Shown here piece after piece: positions 37,964 to 39,913 of a stretch of 39,913 nucleotides of DNA. A model generated the notes under the pieces. That model saw nothing but the letters and a program-made list of their open reading frames with translations, was not told where the DNA came from and did no database searches. Made by a program: the position numbers and the translations under genes. The DNA is from Streptomyces sp. CC228A. Its GTDB lineage: Bacteria; Actinomycetota; Actinomycetes; Streptomycetales; Streptomycetaceae. Position 1 is the stretch's first letter; every line of letters begins with the position of its first letter. The stretch is from contig NZ_JAJPUI010000017.1 of the NCBI RefSeq assembly GCF_021390935.1, positions 1-39,913 of the forward strand. Reading direction: 5' to 3'.

Positions 37964-38604
37964 GGCGAGGCGCCCTGGTGCCGACCATCGGCAAAACGCT
38001 GCGCCGGCTGCCGGAGGGGCGGGCGGCTGCGGGGCGCCTTGCCTCTCGGTACGCCGGGCGCCCGGCGGGGCGGCTGCCGGGCCGTCGTGGACCTGCGCCC
38101 GGGTGCCCGGCGGGGCGGCCGGCGGTCGCCGGAGGAGCAGGCGGCTGGGGGCGCCTTGCCTCCGGCTGCGGCCGGGTGTCCGGCGGGGCGGGTGCCGGGC
38201 CGTGGTGGGCGTGCGGCGGGTCGCCGCCCTCGCCTCCGCGGGTGGCCGCAGGGCGCCGGGGGCGCCGGGTACCGAGGACGGGGGCGCCACGGACCGGGAC
38301 CGGGGGACCGGGTACCGGGGCCGGGGGCGCCACGGGCCGGGGACGGGGGCCGCTTGGTGCCGGTGGCCACCGCATCGTCCGGGCGCCCGGGGAGCGGAAC
38401 GGTCCGCTGCTGCGCCGCCCGAGATCGGTCGTATGGGTGCCGTGGCCTCCCGTCGGGGGCCGGCCTCGCAGGGGTGCGCCAGCCGGGCCGGGCGGCCGTG
38501 CGCGGGGTCGGGCGACGCGGCGGCTGTCCGGCCGGATCGGAGCGGGATGGTCTCCGGGCGGGATGGCGCGAATCCGCCGGTGGGGGTTGCGGACCGGTGC
38601 CGGA
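37964..38604. repeat. GC-rich intergenic region with internal direct repeats
   Basis: No gene is supported here. Two imperfect ~80-nt copies lie at 38011-38090 and 38129-38208, sharing segments such as GGGCGCCTTGCCTC (one small difference), CCGGCGGGGCGG and TGCCGGGCCG. A second pair of about 35 nt lies near 38267-38300 and 38308-38345, each containing CGGGGGCGCCACGG. These look like an expanded Streptomyces intergenic repeat. Confidence 0.55.
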
Positions 38605-38988
38605 TCAGTGGCCTTCCAGCAGGTCGCGCAGGACGGAGGCGTGGCTCCGGTCCGGGGTGCGGGACGCGGTCAGCAGGGTGACGGGGCCGGCCCTGGTGAG
38701 GCGGCGGAGGCCGTCGAGCGCCGCTGCGGCCTCCGGAGCGGCGAGTTCCGCCTCGTACCGGTGGCGGAACTCCGCGAAGGCGGCGGCGTCCTCGGTGTCC
38801 GAGCCGTGGAACCAGCGGCGCAGTCCGGTCGACGGCGTGAGGGACTTGGGCCACTCGTCGATGTACGCGTCCGTCGTGGCGAGACCGCGCGGCCAGAGGC
38901 GGTCGACGAGGACGCGCGTGCCGTCCTCGGGGTGCGGCGGGTCGTACACCCGCCGCACCCGGAGGGGGTGGGGCACCGTGCGGGGCAT
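38605..38988 (-). CDS. DUF488 family protein (YeaO-like)
   Basis: 127-aa protein with the family pattern VRRVYDPP, GTRVLVDRLWPRGL, DEWPKSLTPSTGLRRWF and the late TLLTASRTPDRSHASVL. Function of the family is not settled. Normal length, ATG start, no operon partner. Confidence 0.9.
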   Translation of the reverse strand: MPRTVPHPLRVRRVYDPPHPEDGTRVLVDRLWPRGLATTDAYIDEWPKSLTPSTGLRRWFHGSDTEDAAAFAEFRHRYEAELAAPEAAAALDGLRRLTRAGPVTLLTASRTPDRSHASVLRDLLEGH

Positions 38989-39028
38989 GGGGCCAGGGTG
39001 CCCCGGCGGCTGCGGGGCGGCAAACGGG

Positions 39029-39056
39029 CCGGGGCCCGGCTGGCTGCCGGGCCCGG
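39029..39056 (-). terminator. hairpin after secreted protease gene
   Basis: CCGGGGCCCGGC and GCCGGGCCCGG pair around a 5-nt loop, about 26 nt past the protease stop on the minus strand. Confidence 0.7.
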
Positions 39057-39081
39057 TGCGTACGGTGCGGTGCGTCCGTGG

Positions 39082-39913
39082 TCAGAGGCGCTGCCACAGG
39101 GCGGGGACGTTCGGCGGCTCCCAGCCGGTCTGGGCCTGGTGGCCCTGGATGCAGCGGTACGTGGCACCGCCGTACGTGACCTGGTCGCCGGCGCTGTAGA
39201 CGGTGCCCGCGGCCCAGGTGCCGCCCGGCTCGCCGGGGTCGCCCGGGTCGCCCGGGTCACCGGGGTCGCCGGGGTCACCGGGGTCGCCCGGGTCCGTGGT
39301 GGTGAGCGTCAGCCCGTACGCCTGGAGCAGCGGGTTGATGGGCTGGTGGAAGGTCGTGCCGCCGGTGCGGCAGTTGCCGGAGCCGCCCGAGGTGACGCCC
39401 TGGGCCTGGCTGCCGGAGATGTACGAGCCGCCGGAGTCGCCCGGCTCGGCGCAGACCGAGGTGCGGGTGACGCCGCTGATGGTGCCCTCGGGGTAGGTGA
39501 CGCTGGTGTTGTGCTGCTGGATGGTGCCGCAGTGCCAGCCGGTGGTGGAGCCGGAACGGCAGATGGAGGCGCCGACCATGGCCTGGGTGGAGCCGGTGAC
39601 CCGGATGTTCTGCCCGCCCTGCCCCTTCACGTACGGGGTGGAGCGCCAGTTGGTGTTGGCGGCGACCCACGCCATGTCGCGGCCCGGGAAGTTGGATGCC
39701 TGGAAGGTGCCCTGGGCGACCTGGTTGTAGCCGCTGGTGGAGGTGCCGACGCGGCCGCAGTGGCCGGCGGTGGCGAAGCCGTGCTGGGTGCCGCGGGTGA
39801 TGGCGAAGCCGACGGAGCAGCGGCCTCCGCCGCCCATGTAGTAGGCGTCGCCGCCGCGGATGTCGTAGAAGGGGCGGGGCCGCTCGGTGGTCGTCTCGAC
39901 GCGGACCAGGGAG
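39082..39913 (-). CDS. streptogrisin-like S1 serine protease with chitin-binding domain (5' end cut by window)
   Basis: 277 codons are visible; the start lies beyond the right edge. The catalytic triad is seen as TAGHC (His), GRDMAWV (Asp) and GDSGG (Ser), and Cys residues are placed for disulfides. The stretch FYDIRGGDAYYMGGGG marks the mature N-terminus of streptogrisin-type enzymes; prepro sequence should be upstream. A (Gly-Asp-Pro)n linker joins a C-terminal carbohydrate-binding module (WAAGTVYSAGDQVTYGG, CIQGHQAQTGWEPP), CBM5/12-like. The layout is that of streptogrisin C. Confidence 0.92.
   Translation of the reverse strand, partial: SLVRVETTTERPRPFYDIRGGDAYYMGGGGRCSVGFAITRGTQHGFATAGHCGRVGTSTSGYNQVAQGTFQASNFPGRDMAWVAANTNWRSTPYVKGQGGQNIRVTGSTQAMVGASICRSGSTTGWHCGTIQQHNTSVTYPEGTISGVTRTSVCAEPGDSGGSYISGSQAQGVTSGGSGNCRTGGTTFHQPINPLLQAYGLTLTTTDPGDPGDPGDPGDPGDPGDPGEPGGTWAAGTVYSAGDQVTYGGATYRCIQGHQAQTGWEPPNVPALWQRL
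39234..39298 (-). repeat. 9-nt tandem repeats encoding Gly-Asp-Pro linker
   Basis: About six copies of a 9-nt unit (GGTCGCCCG or GGTCACCGG variants) encode the Pro-Gly-Asp spacer between protease and binding module. Copy number is likely to vary between strains. Confidence 0.85.

Overview
The window is very GC-rich actinobacterial DNA, almost certainly Streptomyces: strong third-position GC, GTG and TTG starts, overlapping operons, DmdR/IdeR-type iron boxes, a streptogrisin-like secreted protease and a LAL-type ATPase. Most of it (about 3.5-30 kb) is an iron-regulated NRPS cluster for a mixed catecholate-hydroxamate siderophore. All functions are inferred from sequence motifs; nothing was searched.

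Layout. 1-1413 holds no gene I recognise. 1414-1505 is a terminator plus the 3' half of a tRNA (tRNA-Arg-like), which looks like the scar of an integrated element. 1569-3772 (-) carries a YtcJ-like amidohydrolase and an MbtH protein. 4267-6819 is a divergent pair, ornithine N5-monooxygenase (-) and N-formyltransferase (+), with two iron boxes between them. 6945-8006 (+) is an unusual MarR-type regulator whose C-terminus duplicates the C-terminal domain of that formyltransferase. 24491-8212 (-) is one long translationally coupled operon: ferric-siderophore binding lipoprotein, two FecCD permeases, ATPase, a 10-kb NRPS (C-A-T-E-C-A-T-E-C), an MFS exporter and a DAHP synthase. 29913-24561 (-) is the 2,3-dihydroxybenzoate operon: DhbA, DhbC, DhbE, isochorismatase, a free-standing aryl carrier protein and a siderophore-interacting reductase. 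Iron boxes precede both operons.

How it works together. DAHP synthase feeds chorismate; DhbC, the isochorismatase and DhbA make 2,3-DHB; DhbE loads it on the separate aryl carrier protein. The EntF-like first C domain joins it to a residue predicted to be basic (D after epimerisation), then to a second residue predicted to be hydroxy- or formylhydroxy-ornithine (also D). A last C domain without thioesterase must release the chain. Export is probably by the MFS protein, uptake by the ABC importer, iron release by the reductase.

30537-33825 (+) is a separate small locus: an ABC exporter and a 599-aa protein fusing a squalene/phytoene-synthase-like domain to a cis-prenyltransferase. At 34.1-34.5 kb lie an integrase relic and tRNA-Pro(GGG). 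The right end looks like chromosomal backbone: LAL-type ATPase without HTH, DUF309, DUF488 and an edge-truncated S1 protease.

About eleven single-base indels break otherwise well-conserved genes (NRPS A1, MFS, DhbE, the ABC exporter). Nearly all are losses in G/C runs and each gene becomes the right length when they are restored, so sequencing error is the simplest reading, though real decay is not excluded.
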